A stretch of DNA of 64,000 bases, from contig NZ_JADCLL010000006.1 in the NCBI RefSeq assembly GCF_015070375.1, positions 62,001 through 126,000 on the forward strand, given 5' to 3'. The stretch comes from Nocardioides kribbensis (GTDB lineage Bacteria; Actinomycetota; Actinomycetes; Propionibacteriales; Nocardioidaceae). Within the stretch, counting starts at the first letter, position 1; every line of letters begins with the position of its first letter. Position numbers and translations under genes: made by a program. Below, piece by piece: positions 15,705 through 24,351 of this stretch. The notes under the pieces were generated by a model. It was not told where the DNA came from. It was given only the letters and a program-made list of their open reading frames with translations, and searched no databases.

Positions 15705-16009
15705 GCGCGACGTGGCTCGCCGTGCTGGGCGCGGGCGTGGGCTGCTACCTGCTCAAGCTGGCCGGGCTCTCGGTGCCCGAGCGGGTGCTGGAGCGTCCGG
15801 TCGTGCGGCGGGTGGCCGACCTGCTGCCGGTGGCGCTGCTGGCCGCGCTCGTCGCCGTGCAGGTGCTGGCCGGCGACCGGCGGCTCGAGGTCGATGCCCG
15901 CCTGGCCGGTCTGGGCGCGGCGGTGCTGCTGCTCCTGGCCCGGGCGCCCTTCCTCGTCGTCGTGGTCGGGGCCGCGGCGACCGCAGCACTCCTGCGCCTG
16001 GCCGTCTGA
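15701..16009 (+). CDS. azlD: AzlD-family branched-chain amino acid exporter, small subunit
   Basis: A 102-residue, almost wholly hydrophobic protein with about four membrane segments (LAVLGAGVGCYLLKLAGL, DLLPVALLAALVAVQVLA and two near the C-terminus). Size and placement directly after azlC, with overlapping GTGA, fit the AzlD partner. The GTG start at 15701 is set by the overlap. A terminator hairpin follows at 16049. Confidence 0.9.
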   Translation: MSATWLAVLGAGVGCYLLKLAGLSVPERVLERPVVRRVADLLPVALLAALVAVQVLAGDRRLEVDARLAGLGAAVLLLLARAPFLVVVVGAAATAALLRLAV

Positions 16010-16048
16010 CCGCCCGCCGCACCTGGTCGCCGGGCGCCGCGACGCACG

Positions 16049-16076
16049 ACGGCCCCCGGCCGGAGCCGGGGGCCGT
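16049..16076. terminator. Terminator hairpin between azlD and mtlA
   Basis: Twelve-base arms ACGGCCCCCGGC and GCCGGGGGCCGT with loop CGGA, between two convergent genes. Confidence 0.8.
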
Positions 16077-16108
16077 GCGTGGTCGGGCAGGGGCGCGCCC
16101 GGGCCGGG

Positions 16109-18103
16109 TCAGGCGGGCTGGACCTGGCCGAGCACCTCGAGCACCTCGTCAGTGGTGGAGGCCCGCTCCAGCCGGGCGACCTGGTCGTCGTCGAGGAACA
16201 CCTCGGCGATGCGACCCAGCAGCTTGAGGTGGTCCTTGCCGACGGCGGCGATGCCCACGACGAAGCGCACCTGCTTGCCCTTCCAGTCCAGCCCGTCGGA
16301 GTAGCGCACGAGCGAGATCGCGGTGCGGTGCACCGAGGACTTGGCCTCGTTGGTGCCGTGCGGGATGGCCAGGCCGTTGCCCATGAAGGTGGACACCGAC
16401 GCCTCGCGCTCGTGCATCGCCTCCACGTACGCCGGCTCCGCGGCCCCGGCGGCGACGAGCAGACGGCCGGCCTCGGTGATGGCGTCGTCGCGGGTGCGGG
16501 CCGTGCCGTCGAGCACGATCGACTCGCGCGCCAGGAGCGCGCCGCCGAGGGCGCCCTCCTCCTCCGCCGACGCCGGGGTCGGGGCACCGCCCGCGCCGTT
16601 GCGCTGGCGCAGCAGGTCGACGATCTCGTCGTAGGCGGGGCTCTGCATGAAGTTGTCGACCGAGACGTGGAGGGCCGAGCCGCTGCGCTGCCGGGCCCGG
16701 TCGGTGAGGTCCTGGTGGGAGACCACGAGGTCGACGTCGTCGCGCAGGTTGGAGATCGCCTTGTTGGTGACGCTGACGTCGGAGAAGCCGGCGGCCTGGA
16801 CCTTCTTGCGCAGCACCGAGGCGCCCATCGCGGAGGAGCCCATGCCGGCGTCGCAGGCGAAGACGATCGAGTGGATCGCCCCGGTGCCCGCGCCCGCACC
16901 GGTCAGCGCGGAGGACACCGACGACTTCTTGCCCTTGCGGGCCTCCATGTCCGCGGTGGCCGCGGCGAGGTCGCCGGCGTCCTCGGAGCGGTCGAGCTTG
17001 AGCAGGAAGGAGGCGACGAGGAACGACACGCCCGCGGCCACGACGACCGAGGCCGTGACCCCGAGCAGGCTGCTGGGCGGGGCTGCCGCCCACACCGCGA
17101 TGATCGAGCCGGGCGAGGCCGGCGAGCGCAGGCCGGAGTCGAAGATCAGGTTGGTGGCGATGCCGGCCATGCCGCCGGAGATCACCGCGAGCACCAGGAT
17201 CGGCTTCATCAGCACGTAGGGGAAGTAGATCTCGTGGATGCCGCCGATGAACTGGATGACGATGGCGCCGGGGGCCGAGGCCTTGGCCGCACCCTTGCCG
17301 AAGAACATGAAGGCCAGCAGCAGACCGAGGCCCGGGCCGGGGTTGGCCTCGAGCAGGAAGAGGATCGACTTGCCGTTCTCGGCGGCCTCGGACGTGCCGA
17401 GCGGGGTGAGGATGCCCTGGTTGACGGCGTTGTTGAGGAAGAGGATCTTGGCCGGCTCGATGAAGATCGACGTCAGCGGGAGCAGGTTGTTCTCGACCAG
17501 GGTGTCGATGACGTTGGAGGCCGCGTCGCTGAAGGCCTCCACGAAGGGTCCGGCCACGACGAAGCCGATGACCGCGAGGAAGCCGCCCCAGATACCGGCG
17601 GAGAAGTTGTTGACGAGCATCTCGAAGCCGGGGCGGATCTTGCCGTCCCACAGCGCGTCGAGCTTGCGCATCGACCAGCCGCCGAGCGGGCCCATCACCA
17701 TGGCCCCGAGGAACATCGGCACGCTGGCGCCGGTGATGGCACCCATGGTGGCGATGGCGCCGACCACGCCGCCGCGCATGTTGCCGTCGTACATCATCTT
17801 GCCGCCGGTGTAGCCGATGAGCAGCGGCAGCAGGTACGTGATCATCGGGCCGACGATCCCGGTGCCGTCGGCGCCGGACCCCCAGGCGCCGAGGTCCTCG
17901 ACGAAGCCGTATCCCCCCGCGTAGCCCAGCTTGTCGCCGATCAGGGTGATCCAGCCGGTCTCGATGAACAGGGCCGTGATCAGGCCCCAGGCGATGAACG
18001 CCCCGATGTTGGGCAGGACCATGTTGGACAGGAACGTGCCGAACCGCTGGACGTGGACGCGTGCCCCCGACCTTCCGGGTGCTGTGTGGGTGGTGCTGGC
18101 CAT
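16109..18103 (-). CDS. mtlA: PTS mannitol-type permease, fused EIICBA
   Basis: A 664-residue polyol permease that imports and phosphorylates its sugar alcohol. Order: EIIC membrane domain (about 20-345, with IHEIYFPYVLMKP near the substrate site), EIIB with phospho-Cys417 in FACDAGMGSSAMGAS, and EIIA with phospho-His582 in GLAIPHGT. All three active residues are intact. The ATG at 18103 is chosen because GAGAAGG lies just upstream; residues further upstream are not membrane-like. EI and HPr are encoded 14-20 kb away. No MtlD-type dehydrogenase is adjacent; the divergent zinc dehydrogenase may take that role. A good promoter and a 14-bp palindrome precede it. D-mannitol is the default substrate, with arabitol or sorbitol possible. 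Confidence 0.93.
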   Translation of the reverse strand: MASTTHTAPGRSGARVHVQRFGTFLSNMVLPNIGAFIAWGLITALFIETGWITLIGDKLGYAGGYGFVEDLGAWGSGADGTGIVGPMITYLLPLLIGYTGGKMMYDGNMRGGVVGAIATMGAITGASVPMFLGAMVMGPLGGWSMRKLDALWDGKIRPGFEMLVNNFSAGIWGGFLAVIGFVVAGPFVEAFSDAASNVIDTLVENNLLPLTSIFIEPAKILFLNNAVNQGILTPLGTSEAAENGKSILFLLEANPGPGLGLLLAFMFFGKGAAKASAPGAIVIQFIGGIHEIYFPYVLMKPILVLAVISGGMAGIATNLIFDSGLRSPASPGSIIAVWAAAPPSSLLGVTASVVVAAGVSFLVASFLLKLDRSEDAGDLAAATADMEARKGKKSSVSSALTGAGAGTGAIHSIVFACDAGMGSSAMGASVLRKKVQAAGFSDVSVTNKAISNLRDDVDLVVSHQDLTDRARQRSGSALHVSVDNFMQSPAYDEIVDLLRQRNGAGGAPTPASAEEEGALGGALLARESIVLDGTARTRDDAITEAGRLLVAAGAAEPAYVEAMHEREASVSTFMGNGLAIPHGTNEAKSSVHRTAISLVRYSDGLDWKGKQVRFVVGIAAVGKDHLKLLGRIAEVFLDDDQVARLERASTTDEVLEVLGQVQPA

Positions 18104-18166
18104 GGCGCCTTCTCTCGAACAGCCCGGCAGAGCCGGGATCCCGTGTCGAGGCGGGTCGGACGATCT

Positions 18167-18180
18167 GTGACCGCGGTCAC
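18167..18180. promoter_or_regulatory. Palindromic operator upstream of mtlA
   Basis: The perfect palindrome GTGACCGCGGTCAC begins about 17 bases downstream of the mtlA -10 box, so it lies within the transcribed leader just past the start site, as expected for a repressor site. An identical copy at 18324-18337 precedes the divergent dehydrogenase. Confidence 0.65.
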
Positions 18181-18197
18181 CCACCTTCGTTTCGCTG

Positions 18198-18227
18198 TTT
18201 ATATCCCCCACCATGGGGGGTCGTCAA
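18198..18227 (-). promoter_or_regulatory. Sigma-A-type promoter of mtlA with palindromic spacer
   Basis: On the minus strand, TTGACG (18227..18222) and TATAAA (18203..18198) are separated by 18 bp. The spacer holds an inverted repeat, CCCCC and GGGGG around CATGGTG or similar, which could itself be bound by a regulator. Confidence 0.65.
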
Positions 18228-18250
18228 GCAACAAACCAACACAAGCGGGT

Positions 18251-18268
18251 GCGTTTCCACACAAACGC
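18251..18268. repeat. Inverted repeat in the mtlA/dehydrogenase intergenic region
   Basis: GCGTTT and AAACGC flank CCACAC. It lies between the two GTGACCGCGGTCAC copies and may be a second regulator site. Confidence 0.4.
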
Positions 18269-18323
18269 GGGTAGGGTCGGCGCGAGCCCCGGCCCCGCGG
18301 CCGAGGTCTAGGGTGATCCGTGG

Positions 18324-18337
18324 GTGACCGCGGTCAC
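18324..18337. promoter_or_regulatory. Palindromic operator upstream of the zinc dehydrogenase
   Basis: A second exact copy of GTGACCGCGGTCAC, 30 bp before the dehydrogenase ATG and 144 bp from the copy before mtlA. The shared site argues that one regulator, not encoded beside them, controls both genes. Confidence 0.65.
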
Positions 18338-18367
18338 TCCCGTCGACAGCACCCCTGGAGGAGACAC

Positions 18368-19426
18368 ATGAAGGCCCTGCGGTTCTACGCCCCCGAGGAC
18401 GTCCGGCTCGAGGACGTGCCCGAGCCCGAGTGCGGGCCCGGCGAGGTCAAGCTCAAGGTGAAGAACTGCTCCACCTGCGGCACCGACGTGAAGATCTTCC
18501 ACAACGGCCACCAGAACCTCACTCCCCCGCGCACCATCGGCCACGAGATCGCCGGCGAGGTCGTCGAGGTCGGTGCCGACGTCAACGCCACCTACGGCAG
18601 CAGCTGGGCCGTCGGAGACCGGGCCCAGGTCATCGCCGCCGTGCCGTGCGGGGAGTGCCACGAGTGCCGCAAGGGGTGGATGGCGGTCTGCCAGAACCAG
18701 ACCTCGGTCGGCTACCAGTACGACGGCGGCTTCGCCGAGTACATGATCGTGCCGCAGCAGGTGCTCAAGGTCGACGGGCTCAACCGGATCCCCGACAACG
18801 TCGGCTACGACGAGGCCTCGGCCGCCGAGCCCTTCGCCTGCGCGATCAACGCCCAGGAGCTGCTCGACATCGAGGAGGGCGACACCCTCGTGGTCTTCGG
18901 CGCCGGCCCGATCGGCTGCATGCACATCCGCATCGCCCGCGGCGTGCACAAGGTCGGCAAGGTCTTCCTCGTCGACGTCAACGCCGCCCGCCTGGCGATG
19001 TCGGCCGACGCGGTGCAGCCCGACGAGGTCATCAACGGCGCCGAGGTCGACGTGGTCGAGCGGGTCATGGAGCTCACCGACGGTCGCGGCGCCGACGTCA
19101 TCATCACCGCCACCGCGGCCAACGTCACCCAGGAGCAGGCCATCGCCATGGCCGCGCGCAACGGCCGCATCTCCTTCTTCGGCGGGCTGCCCAAGACCGA
19201 CCCGACCATCACCTGCGACTCCAACGTCGTGCACTACCGCCAGCTGCACATCCACGGCGCCAACGGCTCGGCCCCCGAGCACAACAAGCGCGCGCTGGAG
19301 TACATCTCCACCGGCCAGGTGCCGGTCAAGGACCTCATCACCGAGCACGTGCCGCTCGAGCGCGCCCTCGACGCCTTCGCGATCGTCAAGGCCGGCGAGG
19401 CCATCAAGGTCACCGTCGAGCCCTGA
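18368..19426 (+). CDS. Zinc-dependent polyol (or polyol-phosphate) dehydrogenase, MDR family
   Basis: A 352-residue medium-chain dehydrogenase. It shows catalytic zinc ligands in NCSTCGTDVKIFHNG and GHEIAGEVVEVG, a structural-zinc lobe with four cysteines (PCGECHECRKGWMAVC) and the Rossmann motif VVFGAGPIGCMHIRIA. ATG 18368 has GGAGGAG upstream. The family includes sorbitol, threonine and polyol-phosphate dehydrogenases. Because it diverges from a PTS polyol permease that delivers a phosphorylated product, and shares its operator, a polyol-phosphate substrate (such as mannitol-1-phosphate or arabitol-phosphate) is my inference. A free polyol is the alternative. Confidence 0.85.
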   Translation: MKALRFYAPEDVRLEDVPEPECGPGEVKLKVKNCSTCGTDVKIFHNGHQNLTPPRTIGHEIAGEVVEVGADVNATYGSSWAVGDRAQVIAAVPCGECHECRKGWMAVCQNQTSVGYQYDGGFAEYMIVPQQVLKVDGLNRIPDNVGYDEASAAEPFACAINAQELLDIEEGDTLVVFGAGPIGCMHIRIARGVHKVGKVFLVDVNAARLAMSADAVQPDEVINGAEVDVVERVMELTDGRGADVIITATAANVTQEQAIAMAARNGRISFFGGLPKTDPTITCDSNVVHYRQLHIHGANGSAPEHNKRALEYISTGQVPVKDLITEHVPLERALDAFAIVKAGEAIKVTVEP

Positions 19427-19472
19427 GCGGCCCCGCCGACAGCGAAGCCCGCACAGCGGGCCAGGGACAGAT

Positions 19473-19504
19473 GAAGGCCCGCACCCCGAGGGGTGCGGGC
19501 CTTC
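19473..19504. terminator. Terminator hairpin after the zinc dehydrogenase
   Basis: Fifteen-base arms GAAGGCCCGCACCCC and GGGGTGCGGGCCTTC with a two-base loop, 46 bp past the stop. Confidence 0.85.
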
Positions 19505-19604
19505 GTCGCGTCCGGTCCCTCCCCCACGGAGGACCGGGTCCGCGACCAGGTGGGACCGTGCCGTTTCCGTCCGGCACGAGCCCACGGTCAAGGGGCGCGC
19601 CGGG

Positions 19605-21263
19605 TCAGGCCACGCTCACGGCGGTCCAGGCCGCGGCCACCGCCGACTCCTGGGCGCTCCCGGCGCCGTAGAGGTCGCGGGCGGCGGACAGCGTCGCCGC
19701 CCGGGCCTGCGAGTAGGTGGTGCCGGAGGTCATGTAGACCGTCAGCGCGCGGAACCAGATCGCGTCGGCCTGGTCGCGGCCGATGCCGGTGACCGTGGAG
19801 CCGTCGCAGGTCGTCGAGCGGTGCGCGACCCCGCCGATCGTCTTGGCGCCCGAGCCCTCGGCGAGCAGGTAGAAGAAGTGGTTGCCCACGCCCGAGGAGT
19901 AGTGGACGTCGAGGTTCTTGGTGTCGGCGGAGTAGCAGTTGGGCGAGCTGCCGTCGGCGATGGGGTCGTCCATGCGCCGGAAGCCGACCTTCTCCTTCAG
20001 GTCGAACTCCTCGCCGATCAGGTAGTCGCCCGGGTCGGCGGGGTTGGCGGCGTAGAACTCGACCATGGTGCCGAAGATGTCGGAGGTGGCCTCGTTGAGA
20101 CCGCCCGACTCCCCCGAGTAGGTCAGGCCGGCGGTGTTCTCGGTGACGCCGTGCGACATCTCGTGGCCCGCGACGTCGAGGGAGACGAGCGGACCGAAGT
20201 TGGTGCCGTCACCGTCGCCGTAGGTCATCTTCTCGCCGTCCCAGAAGGCGTTGACGTAGTTCTTGCCGTAGTGGACCCGGTTGTAGGAGCCGGAGCCGTC
20301 ACCGAAGATGCCCTCGCGACCGTGCACGTCGGAGTAGTAGTCCCACGTGACGTCGGTGCCGTACTGCGCGTCGACGCCGGCGGAGTCGGGGTCGCTGGTC
20401 GTGCCGTTGCCGAAGCTCGTCGTGGGGCTGGAGACGACCTTGCCGGTGGCGCAGCCGACGCCGAGCACACCGCACAGGGCGGAGTCCTGCTTGCCCGCGA
20501 GGTCGACGGTGTAGGTGCCGCCGCGGGTCACGTCGCGCAGCTCGTACGCCGACCCCGCGGGGGCGACCTGCAGCGGCACCGTGCCGCCGTAGAGCGACTG
20601 GCCGGAGCCGTCGACGGTCTGGATCTGCTCCTCGCGCCGCAGCACCTGCCCGGTGCGGGCGTCGACGTAGCTGGCCAGACGGCTGGGGGTGCCGTCGTCC
20701 TGGCGACCGGTCGTGACGACCTCCCACGCGAGGCGGGGCGTGCCGGCGAGGGCGTCGACGACCAGGCGGGGAGCCTGGTCGGCGGAGACCTCCATGCGGG
20801 CGATCGAGCGGGTGTCGGCCGCCGGGGCGGTGGCCCGCGCGGCGGCACGGGAGGCCGCGACGGCGGGCGTGACCGACAGGTCGAGGGGGGTGTCGAGCGA
20901 CTGGCTCACGCCGCGCCAGGCGTCGGAGGCCCCCTGGTGGACCACCAGGTCACCGCCCAGCACGGGCAGGCCGCGGTAGGTGCGCTCCATGCGCACGTGG
21001 GTGGCGCCGCTGGGGTCGAGCATCGTCTGGGTGGCGCGCACCTGCTGGCCCGGGGCGTCGAGCGCGGCGCGGGGGTGGGCGGCGAGCGCCGCGACCGCGT
21101 CGCGCGCCGCGCCGGTGGCGCCGTCGAGCTGCTGCACCGTGCCGCCCGCGGCGGGGCCGGCGGACCGGCCCTCCCCGGGGCCCGCGAGCGCGCCGGTGGT
21201 CTGGGCGCCGAGCGCCCCCAGCGCCAGCACTGCGGCCGCCGCGATCCCCGTGGTCCTTCTCAT
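19605..21263 (-). CDS. Secreted M4-family neutral metalloprotease (thermolysin type)
   Basis: A 552-residue preproprotease. A Sec signal (MRRTTGIAAAAVLALGALGA) is followed by an FTP/PepSY propeptide (about 60-210), which folds and inhibits the enzyme, and by the peptidase domain. The zinc site is H367-E-M-S-H371 in VAGHEMSHGVTENTAGL, with the third ligand in GLNEATSDIFG. A later His lies in DVHYSSGVGNHFFYLL. ATG 21263 is chosen because the signal peptide begins there and GAGGG lies upstream. It is a single-gene unit. A 28-bp palindrome sits 93 bp upstream, matching one at the same distance before the M43 protease at 46742. Confidence 0.93.
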   Translation of the reverse strand: MRRTTGIAAAAVLALGALGAQTTGALAGPGEGRSAGPAAGGTVQQLDGATGAARDAVAALAAHPRAALDAPGQQVRATQTMLDPSGATHVRMERTYRGLPVLGGDLVVHQGASDAWRGVSQSLDTPLDLSVTPAVAASRAAARATAPAADTRSIARMEVSADQAPRLVVDALAGTPRLAWEVVTTGRQDDGTPSRLASYVDARTGQVLRREEQIQTVDGSGQSLYGGTVPLQVAPAGSAYELRDVTRGGTYTVDLAGKQDSALCGVLGVGCATGKVVSSPTTSFGNGTTSDPDSAGVDAQYGTDVTWDYYSDVHGREGIFGDGSGSYNRVHYGKNYVNAFWDGEKMTYGDGDGTNFGPLVSLDVAGHEMSHGVTENTAGLTYSGESGGLNEATSDIFGTMVEFYAANPADPGDYLIGEEFDLKEKVGFRRMDDPIADGSSPNCYSADTKNLDVHYSSGVGNHFFYLLAEGSGAKTIGGVAHRSTTCDGSTVTGIGRDQADAIWFRALTVYMTSGTTYSQARAATLSAARDLYGAGSAQESAVAAAWTAVSVA

Positions 21264-21356
21264 GCGTGCATCCCTCTCGCCTGCGCCGTCCGGAGGGACG
21301 GCGTCGGGGACGACCCTGCCAAGCGGGGGGCGGGCGTTGGAACCGGCGCCGCACCT

Positions 21357-21384
21357 CAGGTTCGTGCATCGCACGAACCTGCAG
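21357..21384. promoter_or_regulatory. 28-bp palindromic element, copy A (before M4 protease)
   Basis: Perfect 11-bp arms CAGGTTCGTGC (21357-21367) and GCACGAACCTG (21371-21381) around ATC, followed by CAG. It matches copy C at 23 of 28 positions and copy B at 22 of 28. Its near edge is 93 bp before the protease ATG. Confidence 0.75.
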
Positions 21385-21452
21385 ATGTCCGCGACGCCGC
21401 GTCAGCGCAGGACCTGGGGACGGATCGCCGGCCAGCGGCTACCGGCGCCTCG

Positions 21453-21475
21453 GGTCCCGGTCCGGCCCCGGGACC
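21453..21475. terminator. Hairpin downstream of dapB
   Basis: Arms GGTCCCGG and CCGGGACC with a seven-base loop, 20 bp past the dapB stop on the minus strand. Confidence 0.55.
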
Positions 21476-21494
21476 GGTCGACCCCCGTCGACCC

Positions 21495-22298
<804 letters not shown>

Positions 22299-22340
22299 CT
22301 ACCGGCCACGCGCTCGCGGACTTCTGGCAGTCTTGCCCCC

Positions 22341-22856
22341 ATGGTGCTGCAGACGATCCCGGCCCGGATCCGCTGGTCGGTCGACCTCATGGACGTCCAG
22401 CCGGGTGACCACGTGCTCGAGATCGGCTGCGGACCCGGCGCGGGCGCGGAGCTGATCTGCAGCCGGCTGGAGACCGGCAAGCTCTTCGCGATCGACCGCT
22501 CGGAGTCCGGCGTCGACCGCACCAAGCGCCGCTGCGCGCGCTACGTCGAGTCGGGGCGCCTCACCGTGCGCCAGATCGACCTGGCCACGCTGCGGGTGCC
22601 GGTCAAGCGCCTGAACAAGGTCTACGCCTTCAACGTCAACCTCTTCTGGGTGCGCGACTGCGCCGACGAGATCGCGCTGCTGCACGAGCGGGTCGTGCCG
22701 GGCGGCGCGGTCTACCTCTTCTTCGAGGCCACGCGCCCCGAGGAGGTCCCGACCATCGTCGAGAAGTGCTCCGCCGCGCTCGCCGAGGGCGGCTTCCGCG
22801 TGCAGGTCGTGCAGCGCAAGGTGCCCTCGGTCGTCGGCATCGTCGGACGGCGCTGA
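22341..22856 (+). CDS. Small class I SAM-dependent methyltransferase
   Basis: A 171-residue Rossmann-fold protein with motif I VLEIGCGPGAGAELI, the acidic end of strand beta2 in LFAIDRSESGVDRTKRR and a motif IV-like NKVYAFNVNLFW. It lacks a substrate-recognition lobe, so the target is probably small. The region IPARIRWSVDLMDVQPGD before motif I is common in standalone actinobacterial methyltransferases. It diverges from dapB with a 51-bp gap. Substrate unknown. Confidence 0.8.
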   Translation: MVLQTIPARIRWSVDLMDVQPGDHVLEIGCGPGAGAELICSRLETGKLFAIDRSESGVDRTKRRCARYVESGRLTVRQIDLATLRVPVKRLNKVYAFNVNLFWVRDCADEIALLHERVVPGGAVYLFFEATRPEEVPTIVEKCSAALAEGGFRVQVVQRKVPSVVGIVGRR

Positions 22857-22908
22857 GCGCGCCGCCCGACGACGACGCCCGCTGCAGGGCGCGCGGGACG
22901 GGGCCGGC

Positions 22909-24345
22909 TCAGGCCGGCCCGACCACCGCGAGGATCTCGGGGCGGGCGAAGATCTCGGCCGCGATCCGCCGGGTCTCCTCCAGGGTCACCGCGTCGATGC
23001 GCTCGATGACCTCGTCGATGCCGAGCAGCTCGTCGTAGACCAGCTCGGCCTTGCCCAGCCGCGACATCCGCGAGCCGGAGTCCTCCAGGCCCAGCACGAG
23101 GCCGCCGCGGAGCATGCCCTTGCCGCGCTCGAGCTCCTCGGCGGTGATGCCGTCGGCGGCCACCCGGGCCAGCTCGGCGCGCACCACGGCGAGCACGTCG
23201 TCGAGCCTGGCCGGCAGGCAGCCCACCGAGACCCCGACCAGGCCGGAGTCGAGGTGGTGGCTCTCGAAGGAGTAGACCGAGTAGGCCAGTCCGCGACGCT
23301 CGCGGACCTCCTGGAAGAGCCGGCTGGAGGTGCCGCCACCGAGGGCGGTGTTGATGACCCCGAGCGCGAAGCGGCGCGGGTCGTTGCGGGTGATGCCCTC
23401 CATGCCGAGCACGACGTTGACCTGCTCGAAGGGGCGGGTGGTGGCGACCGTGCCGGGGCGCACGGGCAGCAGCGCCCGCCCGCCGGCCGCGTCGTCCGCG
23501 CCACCCGGGGCCAGGGTCACCGGCTCCTCGTCGCCGTCGAGGAAGCCCCCGCGGCCGAAGGCGGCCTCGACCTGCGCCACGACCACGTCGTGGTCGACGT
23601 TGCCGGCCACCGCGACCACCATGGTGGCGGGGCGGTAGTGGCGCCGGTAGAAGGCCACGATGCGCTCGCGCGTCATCGCGGTGATCGACTCCTCGGTGCC
23701 CGCGATCGAGCGGCCCAGCGGTGAGGTGGAGCCCCACGCCTGCTCGGCGAAGAGGTTGTGCACCACGTCGTCGGGGTCGTCGTCGTGCATCGCGATCTCG
23801 TCGAGGATGACGTCGCGCTCGGCCTCGACGTCGTCGGCGTCGATGCGGCTGGCGGTGATCATGTCGCCGAGCACGTCGACGGCCAGCGGCAGGTCGTCGT
23901 CGAGCACCCGGGCGTGGAAGCAGGTGTACTCCTTGGCGGTGAAGGCGTTGAACTCACCGCCCACCGCGTCGAGCGCGATGGAGATGTCCAGCGCCGAGCG
24001 CTCCGCGGTGCCCTTGAAGAGCAGGTGCTCGAGGAAGTGCGAGCAGCCGTGCAGGGTGTCGTCCTCGTCGCGGGAGCCGACGCCGACCCACACCCCGATG
24101 CTGGCCGAGCGGACCCCGGCCATGTGCTCGGTGATGACCCGCAGCCCCCCGGGCAGGACCGTACGCCGCACCAGCGACACCACGGCGCCCGCGGCGTCGG
24201 TGACGGTCTGCAGCGTGTGGGCCGTGCCCGTGCCGCGGGCGGCGAGCCCGCGGTCGGACGGGGCGGAGGGGCCGGACGCACCGGCCTGGGAAGCGGTCGA
24301 CCCGCCCGAGGTGCTCGGGCGGGTCGACCGGGGTGCAGCAACCAC
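22909..24345 (-). CDS. M16-family zinc peptidase (PepR-like)
   Basis: A 478-residue pitrilysin-type protease corresponding to M. tuberculosis PepR (Rv2782c). The inverted zinc motif is H103-F-L-E-H107 in GCSHFLEHLLFKGT, and the downstream Glu ligand lies in the DVEAERDVILDEIAM helix. The C-terminal M16 half holds ERRGLAYSVYSF. The first 50 residues are Ser/Gly/Ala-rich, which may mean the true start is later, but no better codon is present than GTG 24345. It lies only six bases after pnp, so it is co-transcribed with it. Confidence 0.92.
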   Translation of the reverse strand: MVAAPRSTRPSTSGGSTASQAGASGPSAPSDRGLAARGTGTAHTLQTVTDAAGAVVSLVRRTVLPGGLRVITEHMAGVRSASIGVWVGVGSRDEDDTLHGCSHFLEHLLFKGTAERSALDISIALDAVGGEFNAFTAKEYTCFHARVLDDDLPLAVDVLGDMITASRIDADDVEAERDVILDEIAMHDDDPDDVVHNLFAEQAWGSTSPLGRSIAGTEESITAMTRERIVAFYRRHYRPATMVVAVAGNVDHDVVVAQVEAAFGRGGFLDGDEEPVTLAPGGADDAAGGRALLPVRPGTVATTRPFEQVNVVLGMEGITRNDPRRFALGVINTALGGGTSSRLFQEVRERRGLAYSVYSFESHHLDSGLVGVSVGCLPARLDDVLAVVRAELARVAADGITAEELERGKGMLRGGLVLGLEDSGSRMSRLGKAELVYDELLGIDEVIERIDAVTLEETRRIAAEIFARPEILAVVGPA

Positions 24346-24351
24346 GAAGGG

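Noticed and set aside
16079..18274. Plus-strand open frame opposite the mannitol permease
   Set aside because: The minus strand has intact EIIC, EIIB and EIIA active sites; the plus frame is Asp/Gly/His-rich without any domain.
21357..21384. Palindrome copy A considered as a LexA (SOS) box
   Set aside because: Actinobacterial LexA sites have a shorter GAAC-N4-GTTC-type core; the arms and spacing here differ, and the downstream genes are not SOS genes.
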